The notes: a model not told the origin generated them from the letters alone. A DNA stretch of 64,000 nucleotides from Natrinema zhouii (GCF_013456555.2 NZ_CP084883.1:1-64000), one strand, 5' to 3'. Counted from the first letter of the stretch, positions 8,791 through 17,732 are shown. Translations and numbers: made by a program.

Positions 8791-9768
8791 TCACTCGGTG
8801 GACGCGAACGCTTCTCGGACCGTCGCTGTGTCATCGAACGCCTCGAGCGCGAGTGTCAGTCGAAGTCTGGCTTGCTGGGCGGAGAGATCGTCAGCGAAGA
8901 TTGCTCCGTATTCCCGGAGGCGGTCACCGCCTCCGTCGCTGCCGTAGACCGGCATGACTCGTCCCTCGAGACAGCGTGACGTAACGACGACGGGAACGTC
9001 CGTTTCGATCGCCTCACGGACGGCGTCAGCGAGTCCCGCCGTGACGTTTCCGAGTCCCGTCGCTTCGACGACGAGTCCGTCCGCGTCGCGCTCGAGTGCG
9101 GCCGCAACCAGTTCGCCGGTGGCGGCGCTCCCGCTCGTGACCGTGAAAACGGTCGCCTCGAGCGACGTCGCATCGATCGGTCGCGTCTCGCTGTGTGGCG
9201 GCTGGTGAACCGCGACCCCGCTCCGATCGACGGTCGCAACCGGACCCGCGTTCCTCGACTGAAAAGCCCCGAGAGCGGACGTATGGACCTTCGTCACCGC
9301 TCGAGCGCTATGGACCTGTTCGTTGAACGCGACGAAGGTGCCACCGGCGTCGAGCGCGGCGAAGGAACTGCTTGCCCTGACTGCAGCGAGGAGATTGCTC
9401 GGTCCGTCCGAACTCACCTCGTCCGGCCGGCGCTGAGCGCCCGTCAGAAACACCGGTATGTCCGGCTGGACGGTGACGTCGAGATAGTACGCCGTCTCCT
9501 CCATCGTATCCGTGCCGTGAGTCACGACGGCGGCGTCAACCGCTGGGTCGTCGTCGAGTTCGCGAACTCGCTCACCGATCGTCTCGAGCGTCTCGCCGTC
9601 TATCTCGTAGCTCGGTACCTGCGCGACGTCCTCGATCGAGAGTTCGGCATACGACTCGAGTTCGGGAACGGCCTCGAGGAGTTGGTCGCCCGTTTGCGTT
9701 GGTCTCGCGCCGCTATCCTCACCGGTACTCGCGATGGTCCCGCCCGTACTGAGAAGCGTCACGTTCAT
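8791..9768 (-). CDS. ansA: L-asparaginase (asparaginase/glutaminase family)
   Basis: The product has 325 residues. It has both catalytic threonine motifs: STGGTIAS near the start (T11 region) and THGTDTMEE (T83-D87 region). The C-terminal domain carries GLVVEATGLGN and TSRCLEGRV, as in type I asparaginases. It hydrolyses asparagine, or a related amide, to aspartate and ammonia in the cytoplasm. The start at MNVTLLSTGG is fixed by the family N-terminus; the longer open frame upstream is not protein-like. It is tail-to-tail with the deacetylase-like gene with no bases between them. Relatives act on other amides, so the true substrate may differ. Confidence 0.88.
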   Translation of the reverse strand: MNVTLLSTGGTIASTGEDSGARPTQTGDQLLEAVPELESYAELSIEDVAQVPSYEIDGETLETIGERVRELDDDPAVDAAVVTHGTDTMEETAYYLDVTVQPDIPVFLTGAQRRPDEVSSDGPSNLLAAVRASSSFAALDAGGTFVAFNEQVHSARAVTKVHTSALGAFQSRNAGPVATVDRSGVAVHQPPHSETRPIDATSLEATVFTVTSGSAATGELVAAALERDADGLVVEATGLGNVTAGLADAVREAIETDVPVVVTSRCLEGRVMPVYGSDGGGDRLREYGAIFADDLSAQQARLRLTLALEAFDDTATVREAFASTE

Positions 9769-9968
9769 GGTGACACATTCTACGGTGACGGCCGAAAAGG
9801 TGAGACATTGTCTCAGGACGGAGCGGAGACGCTTCGAGGGACCACGCCAAAGAGATCGCACTCGTTCGAGACCGGTATCTTCCTCCACTATCGCAAGGAA
9901 TCCAGAATGAACGACGGGAGTGACTAACGGCCGATTCACTTATATCGACTGTCGTTGGCCCCGATGGT

Positions 9969-10187
9969 ATGCCCGTGTCTCCGCCGAACGATACCGCCCT
10001 CCTAATCGTGGCGTTGGTCGCCTACCACGACGACCTCCGGAAGCGCGATCCTGCCCATTCCCGTCGGGTATGGAAACGTGCTCGAGATTTGGCGGCTGAG
10101 AACGGACTGACGATCGATGACGTCGTCTCGGGCGAGTTAGCAGTTACAGCGGACTCGAAGCGGTCTTCGGTCTCTCAGATGCGCTGA
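9969..10187 (+). CDS. Small hypothetical protein
   Basis: This 72-residue protein begins MPVSPPNDTALLIVALVAYH, is predicted to be helical and has many Arg residues in the middle. TTATAT lies about 26 bases before the ATG, which supports a leaderless transcript. No family is recognised. It stands alone between the asparaginase and XapX genes. Confidence 0.55.
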   Translation: MPVSPPNDTALLIVALVAYHDDLRKRDPAHSRRVWKRARDLAAENGLTIDDVVSGELAVTADSKRSSVSQMR

Positions 10188-10405
10188 GCAAGGACCACTG
10201 CTGTGCGAGCTTTCGATGGATCTCTCCATCTCGAGTAACGCCCCTGACGAACAGTACTGACGACTCACGGACACGGAGCTACGCCGTACGTGCTTCAGTG
10301 AGAAATTGGAGGACGGCTGCCTCTATCTGTTGAGTGCCGTTCCAATGATTGCTGGCCGATCACAGAAAACGAGCCGTTTTTCTCGTTGTGAACGCATCTC
10401 ACGCT

Positions 10406-10603
10406 ATGAACACGAAAAAACTTGTTCTCGCGATCCTCGCGGGATTCGTCGTTGGAGCGGGCTTCACGGCTCTCCAGATTCCATCGCCTGTCCCGCCGAA
10501 TTTCGCTGGCCTGATAGGCATCGTCGGTATCTATCTTGGCTACGTGGTCGTCGAACGCCTCGACATCGGTTTCGATTTGCCCGGCAAACTCGGACTGCGG
10601 TGA
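10406..10603 (+). CDS. XapX domain-containing membrane protein
   Basis: The 65-residue product begins MNTKKLVLAILAGFVVGAGF, then QIPSPVPPNFAGLIGIVGIYLGY. This is the XapX pattern: two short membrane helices separated by a Pro-rich turn. The family's role is unknown; members often sit beside metabolic or transport genes. The downstream amidohydrolase is convergent and one base away. The start at ATG 10406 fits the family's N-terminus. Confidence 0.8.
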   Translation: MNTKKLVLAILAGFVVGAGFTALQIPSPVPPNFAGLIGIVGIYLGYVVVERLDIGFDLPGKLGLR

Positions 10604-10604
10604 A

Positions 10605-11915
10605 CTACATTTTCAGTGTCGCGTTCAGTTCGGTGGCGTATTCACGCGCTTGCTCGCGAACACCTGCAGCGTCGATACCGACGTGTTCGCTTCCGTCGTA
10701 CAGGACCTCACCGTCGACCATCGTGAACTCGACGTCGTCACCGTGTGCAGCGTAGACGATATGAGAGTACACATCGTTTACCGGCGTCGCGCGTGTTACG
10801 TCGGTTGTCATCCCGATGATGTCGGCTTTCCATCCCTCACGGAGTTCGCCGATACGCTCGAATCCAGCAGCCTCCGCACCGTTTCGTGTCGCCATCTGAA
10901 ACACCGTTTCTGCGGCCGTTGTCGTCGGATCGAGAGTCTCCACTTTCTGGAGAAGACTCGCCTGTCGCATCTCGGTGAAGGCATCGAGCGTGTTGTTGCA
11001 CGGCGGACCGTCGTTACCGAGTGCGACGTTGATCCCACGGTCGAGGTAATCAATGACGGGTGCGATACCTGAGGCGAGTTTCATATTCGATGACGGACAG
11101 TGACAAACGTGAGTCCCGGATTCGGCAAGGAGTTCACGCTCGGCCTCGTCAGTCCAGACGCAGTGTGCGAGGACGACATCCTCACCCGTGAGGCCGACCT
11201 CATCGAGCCAGAAAATATTGCGCATCCCCGTCTCCTCCTCGACGGCTGTGATCTCGTCGCGGTTCTCACTCGCATGTGTGTGGATACGAACGCCATCGTA
11301 CGCGTCCGCGAGGTCACGACACCCACGCAGACATGCCTCAGTACAGCTCACCGCAAAGCGCGGTGTGACGGCGTACTGAATCCGGCCGTCGTTCACATCG
11401 TGATACTCCTGAATGAGTTCCTCTGTTTCGTCGAGAGCGGTCTGGGTATCCTGCTGAAGCCCCGCCGGAGATTCCGTATCCATCAATACCTTCCCGAGGC
11501 GACCGCGGATACCGACATCGATGGCTGCGTCAAACGCCGCGTCAGCATGATGGACCGAGAGATGATCGATAACAGTGGTCGTCCCGGACTCGATACACTC
11601 GAGGTAGCCAAGCTTTGCCGCGGTATACATCACGTCGGCATCCATCTCAGCCTCCATCGGGAGAACATAATCGAACAGCCAGGTGAGCAACGCAGTATCA
11701 TCGGCGATACCGCGGCCAAGCGACTGAACGGAGTGAATGTGACTGCCGACCAGACCCGGGAGTAGAATATCATACTCACGACGCTCGTGGTCAGGGTATT
11801 GCGTGACGAGGTCGGCCTGGTCACCGACGGCTACGATACAATCGTCCTCGGTGACGACCGCCCCCTCCTCGAGAGTCGTTGACGCATCGACGATGACGGT
11901 GCCCGAAAGTAACAT
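10605..11915 (-). CDS. Amidohydrolase, nucleoside/nucleobase deaminase-like
   Basis: The product has 436 residues and belongs to the amidohydrolase superfamily (cytosine/guanine deaminase and SAH/5'-deoxyadenosine deaminase branch). Metal ligands are visible in order: H59 and H61 in GSHIH, a His in HTHASE, a His in LAHCVW and the catalytic Asp in GNDGPPCNN. An N-terminal composite beta domain (about residues 1-55) and the C-terminal VDGEVLYDG complete it. It probably deaminates an aminated purine, pyrimidine or nucleoside in the cytoplasm. The neighbouring cyclic-amide hydrolase, asparaginase and XdhC relic fit nucleobase breakdown. Exact substrate not determinable. Confidence 0.82.
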   Translation of the reverse strand: MLLSGTVIVDASTTLEEGAVVTEDDCIVAVGDQADLVTQYPDHERREYDILLPGLVGSHIHSVQSLGRGIADDTALLTWLFDYVLPMEAEMDADVMYTAAKLGYLECIESGTTTVIDHLSVHHADAAFDAAIDVGIRGRLGKVLMDTESPAGLQQDTQTALDETEELIQEYHDVNDGRIQYAVTPRFAVSCTEACLRGCRDLADAYDGVRIHTHASENRDEITAVEEETGMRNIFWLDEVGLTGEDVVLAHCVWTDEAERELLAESGTHVCHCPSSNMKLASGIAPVIDYLDRGINVALGNDGPPCNNTLDAFTEMRQASLLQKVETLDPTTTAAETVFQMATRNGAEAAGFERIGELREGWKADIIGMTTDVTRATPVNDVYSHIVYAAHGDDVEFTMVDGEVLYDGSEHVGIDAAGVREQAREYATELNATLKM

Positions 11916-12093
11916 ACAAACGGGTGATACTGGTCCTCGAAATAACTTCCTTTCCGTATCTCACGTCTCGAGGGCGATACGTCGAAGGTGCTTGCAGCCA
12001 CCGTTCGGCTGTCGCCGTTCGAAATCAGGGCGAGTACATGTTTCCTTCTCGACATCAATGCTGTCAATGACCGTTGAGGCGTCGTTATAGTAC

Positions 12094-12104
12094 GTATAAT
12101 ATAG
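12094..12104 (+). promoter_or_regulatory. TATA box of the asparagine-synthase-like gene
   Basis: GTATAATATAG lies about 29 bases before the ATG at 12128 and is a good TATA element. It argues for that start over an upstream in-frame one at 12074, which would lie before the promoter. Confidence 0.6.
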
Positions 12105-12127
12105 TCGCTCACACCCGGTGGTCAGAT

Positions 12128-13969
12128 ATGGTCGGACTCTGCGGAGCGGTCAGCGATATCTGCGGCATCGATCCACTTGTCGAGGATCTCCACTGGACTG
12201 GTGACGAACGCTCGCTGTTGGGTGAGGAGGGGGACGTAGCGGTGGCGTCGGTCACTCACCCCTTTGAGGCCGACCTCGGCTACGCGGAGACCGAGGGCGG
12301 TGACCGGATCTGGCTCTGGGGGTCGGTGTGGGGGTTCGACGGTCCGGACGGATACGAACGGTTCAGAGAATCCGGGGCAGAGCAGTGTGCTATCAGATAC
12401 GACCGTCACGGAATGGAGTTTGTCTCGGGACTGAACGGCAACTTCGTCGGTGCGATCCACGACAGCGAGACCGGACAGCTCTCCCTCTTTACCGATCGGT
12501 TCGGGACGCGTCCGTTGTACTATTCCGAGACCGACGACGGGATCGTCTTCTCGACTAACATTCAGTCGCTCCCCCTCCACCCGGGTGTCGAGACGGAGTT
12601 CGACGAGACGTATCTCGCCGAGTACTTCGCTCTCCACCGACCGTTCGGCGTCCGGACACCACTGACCGGCGTGGCAAAGACACAGCCCGGTTCAGTGATG
12701 ACGATCGATCCCGACGGCAGTTACGAGACACACCGGTACTGGCGGCCGGTCTATACGCCACGCGAGCGATCGCGGGAGTACTTCGCCGACCGCCTCGCCA
12801 GGACGTTCCGCGACGTCGTCGCCGATCGCACCGATCGAGCGGGCGAGTACGGACTCCTGTTGAGCGGCGGGAGCGACTCTCGGCTCGTCCTGGCTGCGCT
12901 CACCGCACTCGATAGGCAGGTACAGACGTTCCACCTAGCTGAGTGGCACAACCGGGAGGCGAAGACCGCCGCAAAGGTGTCTGCGGCGGCCGGCGCCCCC
13001 CTCACACTGCTCATCCGTGACGGGGATTATCTGGCCCGTTCGCTCACTGGTAACTCGGAGATGTCCAACTTCGTCGGCTACTTCAACCAGGCACACGCGA
13101 ACGAGTTCGACGAGACGCTCTCCTCGAGCGTCGACGTCCTCCTCACGGGCCACTACGGAGATATGTTGTTCAAGGGTAACCACCTCCGCAAGTCATCGGT
13201 CGACCTCGGCCCGCTCGGGTCGTTCGACCTGCCACGCGAACGGTCGATAGAGACGGTCGAGGAGTTCGTCGACCACCGGGCCGATGTGAACACCCCCGCG
13301 TACCTCCAGCTACCACGGAGCATACGGGAGCTGTACCGTGACGACGTCCGAAAGGAGGGTGAGGAGGTCATCGACCACGGCGTCTCCTACCCCTCGCTCC
13401 GGGAGGCGACGCTCGCCAGTCGCTGTCCGCTCACGAACGGTACCTCACAGTTTTTCTACCATGGGACCAGCCAGATGATGCCATCAGGGACGCCGTTCCT
13501 CGACAACCGGCTGTTCGACCTCTTCCTCACCATCCCCGTTCGCCACCTGCTCAGGGGTGACCTGATCAACGAGGCGATCAGTCGGCTGGCGCCGGCCCTG
13601 GCTGACTATCCACACGGGAGCGGCGTCGTCCCGGTCCGATATCCGTTAGCAGCCCAGCGAACCGGAGAACTCGCGACTGAGTTCGTGCAGAAACACCTCC
13701 TGAGCGACCCCGAGAAACCACACTGGGGGCATGGTCCCTGGCCCGACCACCACGAGCTTATCCGCACACAGGAGTTCATCCCCGAAACACTCGAGAGACA
13801 CGAGGAGACGATCCGATCGCTCCCGTTCCTGAGCTGGGAGGGAGCGAACGAGTGCTACGAGGCTCACCTCGCCGGCGAGAGCCATCTGGGGCCACTCTAC
13901 TCGCTTGTCACCTTCCTTGAGATGCCTCTCGTATCCCGGGTTCAGGAGAGACAAGAGGCGACTCACTAG
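12128..13969 (+). CDS. Asparagine synthase-related protein
   Basis: The 613-residue protein has two domains. The N-terminal half resembles a class II glutaminase (MVGLCGAVSD, then DRFGTRPLYY at about 120-130). The second half is an ATP-pyrophosphatase synthetase domain with the PP-loop LLLSGGSDSR at about residue 243-251. True AsnB exposes Cys2 as the nucleophile; here the only nearby Cys is residue 5, so glutamine hydrolysis is doubtful unless the N-terminus is processed. Such proteins modify carboxylates in cell-surface or secondary-metabolite pathways as well as making asparagine. It stands alone with its own promoter. Family-level assignment is firm; activity is open. Confidence 0.82.
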   Translation: MVGLCGAVSDICGIDPLVEDLHWTGDERSLLGEEGDVAVASVTHPFEADLGYAETEGGDRIWLWGSVWGFDGPDGYERFRESGAEQCAIRYDRHGMEFVSGLNGNFVGAIHDSETGQLSLFTDRFGTRPLYYSETDDGIVFSTNIQSLPLHPGVETEFDETYLAEYFALHRPFGVRTPLTGVAKTQPGSVMTIDPDGSYETHRYWRPVYTPRERSREYFADRLARTFRDVVADRTDRAGEYGLLLSGGSDSRLVLAALTALDRQVQTFHLAEWHNREAKTAAKVSAAAGAPLTLLIRDGDYLARSLTGNSEMSNFVGYFNQAHANEFDETLSSSVDVLLTGHYGDMLFKGNHLRKSSVDLGPLGSFDLPRERSIETVEEFVDHRADVNTPAYLQLPRSIRELYRDDVRKEGEEVIDHGVSYPSLREATLASRCPLTNGTSQFFYHGTSQMMPSGTPFLDNRLFDLFLTIPVRHLLRGDLINEAISRLAPALADYPHGSGVVPVRYPLAAQRTGELATEFVQKHLLSDPEKPHWGHGPWPDHHELIRTQEFIPETLERHEETIRSLPFLSWEGANECYEAHLAGESHLGPLYSLVTFLEMPLVSRVQERQEATH

Positions 13970-14315
13970 TACGACGTTTCCCGCCGTCTCGACCTGTCGT
14001 CACTCACGCTGTGCTGGGTATATCATCGAATCCGACCGCTGTCTCTCGGATGGCCTGTTTGACGGGGGCGAGGAGACCATGCCACCGAACAGTGTCCGAG
14101 AACTGTGCGGCGTTGACGAGACGCGAAGCGTCTCGTTCGCACACCAGAAATCTCTGATTTCTGGGGATGCTGTATCCCCTTCCTGCTCATGTCTTCCCTT
14201 CGTCGACGCTCGCTGCAGAAGGGAGTTTCGCACCTCAATTCAGCGAAACACGTTTTCTATTCTCTTCTTCAACTCTTTTCGGGAACCTTATCTACTGATA
14301 AAGTGAAATTCAAAT
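13970..14315. other. Intergenic region with tandem hairpins
   Basis: No gene is supported. The stretch contains the two adjacent hairpins listed at 14116-14164 and AT-rich sequence before the PadR gene that probably holds its promoter (TTATCTACTGATAAAG near 14288). Confidence 0.5.
14116..14164. repeat. Two adjacent perfect hairpins
   Basis: The first is ACGAGACGC, loop GAA, GCGTCTCGT (14116-14136). The second is CCAGAAATC, loop TCT, GATTTCTGG (14144-14164). Each has a perfect 9-bp stem and a 3-base loop, and 7 bases separate them. Paired hairpins like this resemble ends of IS200/IS605-type or palindrome-associated elements, or a bidirectional terminator between the flanking genes. Confidence 0.6.
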
Positions 14316-14609
14316 ATGCACGATCTAACTGGCTTCCAGCGTGACCTGTTGTACACGATCGCCGGACAGGAGGAACCACACGGACTCGCGATCAAAGACG
14401 AACTCGAGAAGTACTACGAGAAAGAGATCCATCACGGACGGCTCTATCCGAACCTCGACGAGGTCGTCGACAAAGGCCTCGTCGAGAAAGGCGAAGTCGA
14501 TCGCCGGACGAATTACTACACGATCACGGCTCGTGGCCGCCGTGAGCTCGAGGCGCGTCGGGAGTGGGAAGACCAGTACGTCGACGAGTTACTCTCAGAA
14601 TCAGCGTGA
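14316..14609 (+). CDS. PadR-family transcriptional regulator
   Basis: This 97-residue winged-helix protein begins MHDLTGFQRDLLYTIAGQEE and continues through HHGRLYPNLDEVVDKGLVEK, the PadR recognition-helix and wing region. It lacks the long C-terminal dimerisation domain of classic PadR proteins, which is normal for the short haloarchaeal form. It is probably a small DNA-binding repressor. A close paralogue lies at 15009-15281 in the same orientation; neither has an adjacent target gene that is obvious. Confidence 0.88.
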   Translation: MHDLTGFQRDLLYTIAGQEEPHGLAIKDELEKYYEKEIHHGRLYPNLDEVVDKGLVEKGEVDRRTNYYTITARGRRELEARREWEDQYVDELLSESA

Positions 14610-15008
14610 GGGGAGTAGCAATAGACTACTCGACGTACTCGGTGCATGTGAGTCGTAACGTCGGTCTACAGCGTTGAATCGGCGCAATCTCAGCCTCGTC
14701 GGCTTTCGCCGATACTCGAGCTCAGTACGTGGTATAACGGACAGCGTACGCAGCTGTGATCCACTCACGGACCCTGGAAGAGGGATTGTTCGCTCCGAGT
14801 AACTCGAGTAGGTTTGCTGGTTTGCTCACTCAGTTTGGACTACTACGTCGAGAGAGACGGTTACAAGGTCGGCCCGTAACCAACACCTGCCAGTTTTCTG
14901 TAGTCTTGTCAGTGAAGACACGCCGGATTACGAAGGGATTGCTAGTTGCATCAGCAGACGGCTGTTGACGGTGGATAACAAACATCACGACAATTGAACG
15001 CCTGTGAT
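14610..15008. other. Spacer between two PadR paralogues
   Basis: I see no gene here. Short open frames have no protein-like composition. It may be the remains of whatever separated the duplicated regulators. Confidence 0.4.
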
Positions 15009-15281
15009 ATGGACGACCTCACAGGGTTTCAGCGGGACCTCCTGTACGTAATCGCGGGTGCTGATCAACCGTCCGGACAGGATGTCAAAGAAGAGATCGA
15101 ACAGTACTACAGTGACGAGATCAATCACGGACGACTGTATCCGAATCTCGATACGATCGTCAACAAAGAACTCGTCGAAAAAGGCCAACTCGATCGGAGA
15201 ACGAACTATTACACGATTACAGAAGCCGGCGAGCAAGCGCTCAAGGAGCGACAAGAGTGGAAGTCACAGTACGTCGATTAG
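15009..15281 (+). CDS. PadR-family transcriptional regulator, paralogue
   Basis: This 90-residue protein begins MDDLTGFQRDLLYVIAGADQ and shares most of its length with the PadR gene at 14316 (NHGRLYPNLDTIVNKELVEK, DRRTNYYTIT). The best start is ATG 15009, which aligns with the paralogue; a TTG at 14994 would add five unmatched residues. It probably arose by tandem duplication, since the two are far more alike than either is to the third PadR protein at 50833-51222. No adjacent target is visible. Confidence 0.87.
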   Translation: MDDLTGFQRDLLYVIAGADQPSGQDVKEEIEQYYSDEINHGRLYPNLDTIVNKELVEKGQLDRRTNYYTITEAGEQALKERQEWKSQYVD

Positions 15282-15399
15282 CAACTGGTGCTGTTGTGGA
15301 TCACCCGCTGTCTCGAAAACAGTGGTCCCTTTCTCGGCGAGCGAACCGAACTGGTACGTACTGAATCCACCGTAACACCAGATGAGCTGCTACCGAAGG

Positions 15400-15696
15400 T
15401 CAGGACGTGTCCGAATCGTCCTCTCTTCTTGGTGGCCGCTGAGAGAGTTCGTCAAATCGCCGCTGGGCCCGCGCAGATCGATTCACCGTCTCGCGTTCCT
15501 CGTACGTGATATCGACTACTTCCTCGTCCTCAAGTTCGACGCTCACTACTGCACCGGCGTGACGGCCATCTTCGGGGAGCCGCTCTCGCTCGACGATTAC
15601 TTCGCCGATCGTTTCGTCATCGTCCTCGAGCAGTACCACCGCGAGGCTGTCCTCAAACCGATCCACGACCGCCTCATATGTTCCGTCACTCGGCAT
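15400..15696 (-). CDS. DUF3006 family protein
   Basis: This 98-residue acidic protein begins MPSDGTYEAVVDRFEDSLAV and forms the small beta-rich DUF3006 pattern (VVDRFEDSLAVVLLEDD). Its start codon overlaps the stop of the upstream metallo-beta-lactamase gene by one base (TAATG), so the two are translationally coupled. DUF3006 genes commonly pair with ComEC-like MBL proteins, suggesting a joint role. It is predicted to be cytoplasmic while its partner is exported, so a direct complex is unlikely. Confidence 0.8.
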   Translation of the reverse strand: MPSDGTYEAVVDRFEDSLAVVLLEDDDETIGEVIVERERLPEDGRHAGAVVSVELEDEEVVDITYEERETVNRSARAQRRFDELSQRPPRREDDSDTS

Positions 15697-17129
15697 TAGT
15701 ACTCCTCCTGAAGGACGATTGTCCCACTGTCGTTTCGCACGACAACGGTATCACCGCCGTTGTTCCAGACTGCGCGACCGAAGTCCCAATAGAGATCACT
15801 CGACGAATCCGTTCCGCTACCAGTGTGAAGAGTGACCCGTGCACCCGGATCGAGCGTGACTCCACTCGGGAACGTGTACGTGTGATCCGCCGCATCAGCG
15901 ACCGACCAGCCACCGAGCTCGAGCGGTTGGTCACCCGTGTTTTCGAAGACGAGATACTCGTCGTTCAGGTTGTCGTTGTCGTTCCCTGAGGCGTCCTCGT
16001 GGATCGTGACGACCGACAGTGTGCCCTCCTGGTCTGTCGGCTCTGTCGGTTCGTCGGTTGTTCCGCCATCGGGTACGGCGGCCGACTCGTCTACCGGTAT
16101 GACTGTACGCTTCTGGAGGGCGTCACCAACATTGGGTTCCATCGGTTCTCCATTTCGAAGTTCGAGCGGCGCAGTTGGTGCCTCGTACTGGGTCGCGACT
16201 GCGATTGCGGATCCGTTGCTGGTCAGCTGTACGTTCCCGTGCGTTGCCGTCCAGTAGGTGCGAATGGTCCGCTGGGAAAACCGCTTGAGGACCTCGTCGT
16301 GTGGGTGACCGTACTGGGAGTCGTATGCACTCGAGATGACGGCGATGCGTGGGTCGGTGACGTCGAGGAACTCGCTTCCCGAACTCGATCGACTCCCGTG
16401 ATGGCCCGCACTCAGGACGGTCGCATTGAGGGTCGCCCCGTATTCGTCGACGAGGAATCGCTCACTGGCCGTCGCTCCGTCTCCGGGGAGCACGAAATTC
16501 GACTGACCGAAGCCGAGACGAACGACGATACTGTTCTCATTTCTATCACCGTTCGCGAGATACCCCTCAGGCGGCGCGAGTACCTCCGTTTCGACTCCCT
16601 CGAACGGAATCCGATCACCTGCACGTGTCTCGTACAACGTTACGTTGTGTTCCTCGATCGCGTCCAGATACCCTTGGTAAGTCTGGGACGTCGACGTGAT
16701 CCCTGGGTCGTACACTGTCCCAACTCCGTCTCCTTCCGTCTCGAAGTAGTCGATCACGGCCTCGTGGCCGCCGATGTGATCCGCATCGGCGTGTGTCGTC
16801 ACGAGGTAGTCGATTCGATCGATGTCGTGCTTCCTGAGATAGGCGAGTACGTCTTCGCCGTCGTCGGACCAGTCTCCCGAATCGATGAGCATCGTCTCGT
16901 TCGTCGGTCCGACGATCAACGTACTCGAGCCCTGGCCGATATTGATGTAATTGACCGACAGCGTTCCGTTCGAATTCGCTGGTAGTTCGTTTCGTGGTTC
17001 ACTCGGGGAGTCAGGTGTCGTCCCTGTCGTTTCGTTTGGTGTCGTGGCCCCATCACTAATCGCTCCACCACACCCTGCGAGAGTGACGAGGACGATTACG
17101 GCGAGTACACTGACGAGACGGTTCCGCAT
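15696..17129 (-). CDS. ComEC/Rec2-like metallo-beta-lactamase lipoprotein with lamin-tail domain
   Basis: The 477-residue product has a lipoprotein signal (VLVTLAGC), then a Thr/Pro-rich linker to about residue 55. Next comes a ComEC/Rec2-type MBL domain with the metal motif TTHADADHIGG (about 107-117), LSAGHHGSRSS and ISSAYDSQYGHPHDE. The last 110 residues form a lamin-tail (LTD) domain with EYLVFENTGDQPLELGGWSV. It should be anchored outside the cell and hydrolyse phosphodiester bonds; extracellular DNA is the likely substrate. LTD domains occur on other haloarchaeal exported nucleases. It is coupled to the DUF3006 gene downstream. Confidence 0.85.
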   Translation of the reverse strand: MRNRLVSVLAVIVLVTLAGCGGAISDGATTPNETTGTTPDSPSEPRNELPANSNGTLSVNYINIGQGSSTLIVGPTNETMLIDSGDWSDDGEDVLAYLRKHDIDRIDYLVTTHADADHIGGHEAVIDYFETEGDGVGTVYDPGITSTSQTYQGYLDAIEEHNVTLYETRAGDRIPFEGVETEVLAPPEGYLANGDRNENSIVVRLGFGQSNFVLPGDGATASERFLVDEYGATLNATVLSAGHHGSRSSSGSEFLDVTDPRIAVISSAYDSQYGHPHDEVLKRFSQRTIRTYWTATHGNVQLTSNGSAIAVATQYEAPTAPLELRNGEPMEPNVGDALQKRTVIPVDESAAVPDGGTTDEPTEPTDQEGTLSVVTIHEDASGNDNDNLNDEYLVFENTGDQPLELGGWSVADAADHTYTFPSGVTLDPGARVTLHTGSGTDSSSDLYWDFGRAVWNNGGDTVVVRNDSGTIVLQEEY

Positions 17130-17264
17130 TATGAGTCCTAACAGGACGGAGCCGCATAGATGTGGCCGTCATTCTGACTGCCACGTTCGTTAAAATCAGA
17201 GAATCCTCGGGAAGTAGGTCCTCGAACTGACATAAAGAATCCTCCCCGTTGCAGGCGATCTTCG

Positions 17265-17732
17265 TTATTCTTCGTCGAGCCGGAACGCCGTCTGGACTGA
17301 TTCTGGGAGGGGCGGTCGTGGGGCTGTTTCATGCCGTTCAATCTTCTCAGGCTTCCGTGTTTTCTGGTGGACGGCTCGCGTCATCGGAACGCCCTTGAGA
17401 TAATTGAAGTCCCCGAGGATGCCGACACCGTACTCGGTAAAGCCGTAGAATTTCCACGGCAAGCCGCGCTTTTCCTTGTTTGGGGGGAACTCGTAGATCC
17501 CAAGGACGTCCGCTTCAACGAGCACGTCCAGTTGCTCTTCCACCGTCTTTTTCGATTTACTCGGGATGAAATGATTGATTTCATCCGCTGACGCAAGGAG
17601 TTCTGGGTGGCCCAGAAGCGTCTGAATGATGCTGTGACGGGTTTCCTGTGACAGCAACTCCATCAACTCTCGCTGCCGCTCCAAGGGGTTTTCCTCGTGG
17701 TCGGGTTTGGAGTGTGCGGAGACATCGGCCAT
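17265..17732 (-). CDS. Winged-helix transcriptional regulator
   Basis: This 155-residue protein has an ArsR/MarR-like helix-turn-helix in the first half (LLSQETRHSIIQTLLGHPEL, SKKTVEEQLDVLVEADVLGI). A beta wing follows (KFYGFTEYGVGIL), then a basic C-terminal tail. It is divergent from the gene at 17833, with about 100 bases between the starts. That layout is typical of a regulator controlling its neighbour and itself. Similar proteins occur on haloarchaeal plasmids and in integrated elements. Ligand unknown. Confidence 0.78.
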   Translation of the reverse strand: MADVSAHSKPDHEENPLERQRELMELLSQETRHSIIQTLLGHPELLASADEINHFIPSKSKKTVEEQLDVLVEADVLGIYEFPPNKEKRGLPWKFYGFTEYGVGILGDFNYLKGVPMTRAVHQKTRKPEKIERHETAPRPPLPESVQTAFRLDEE

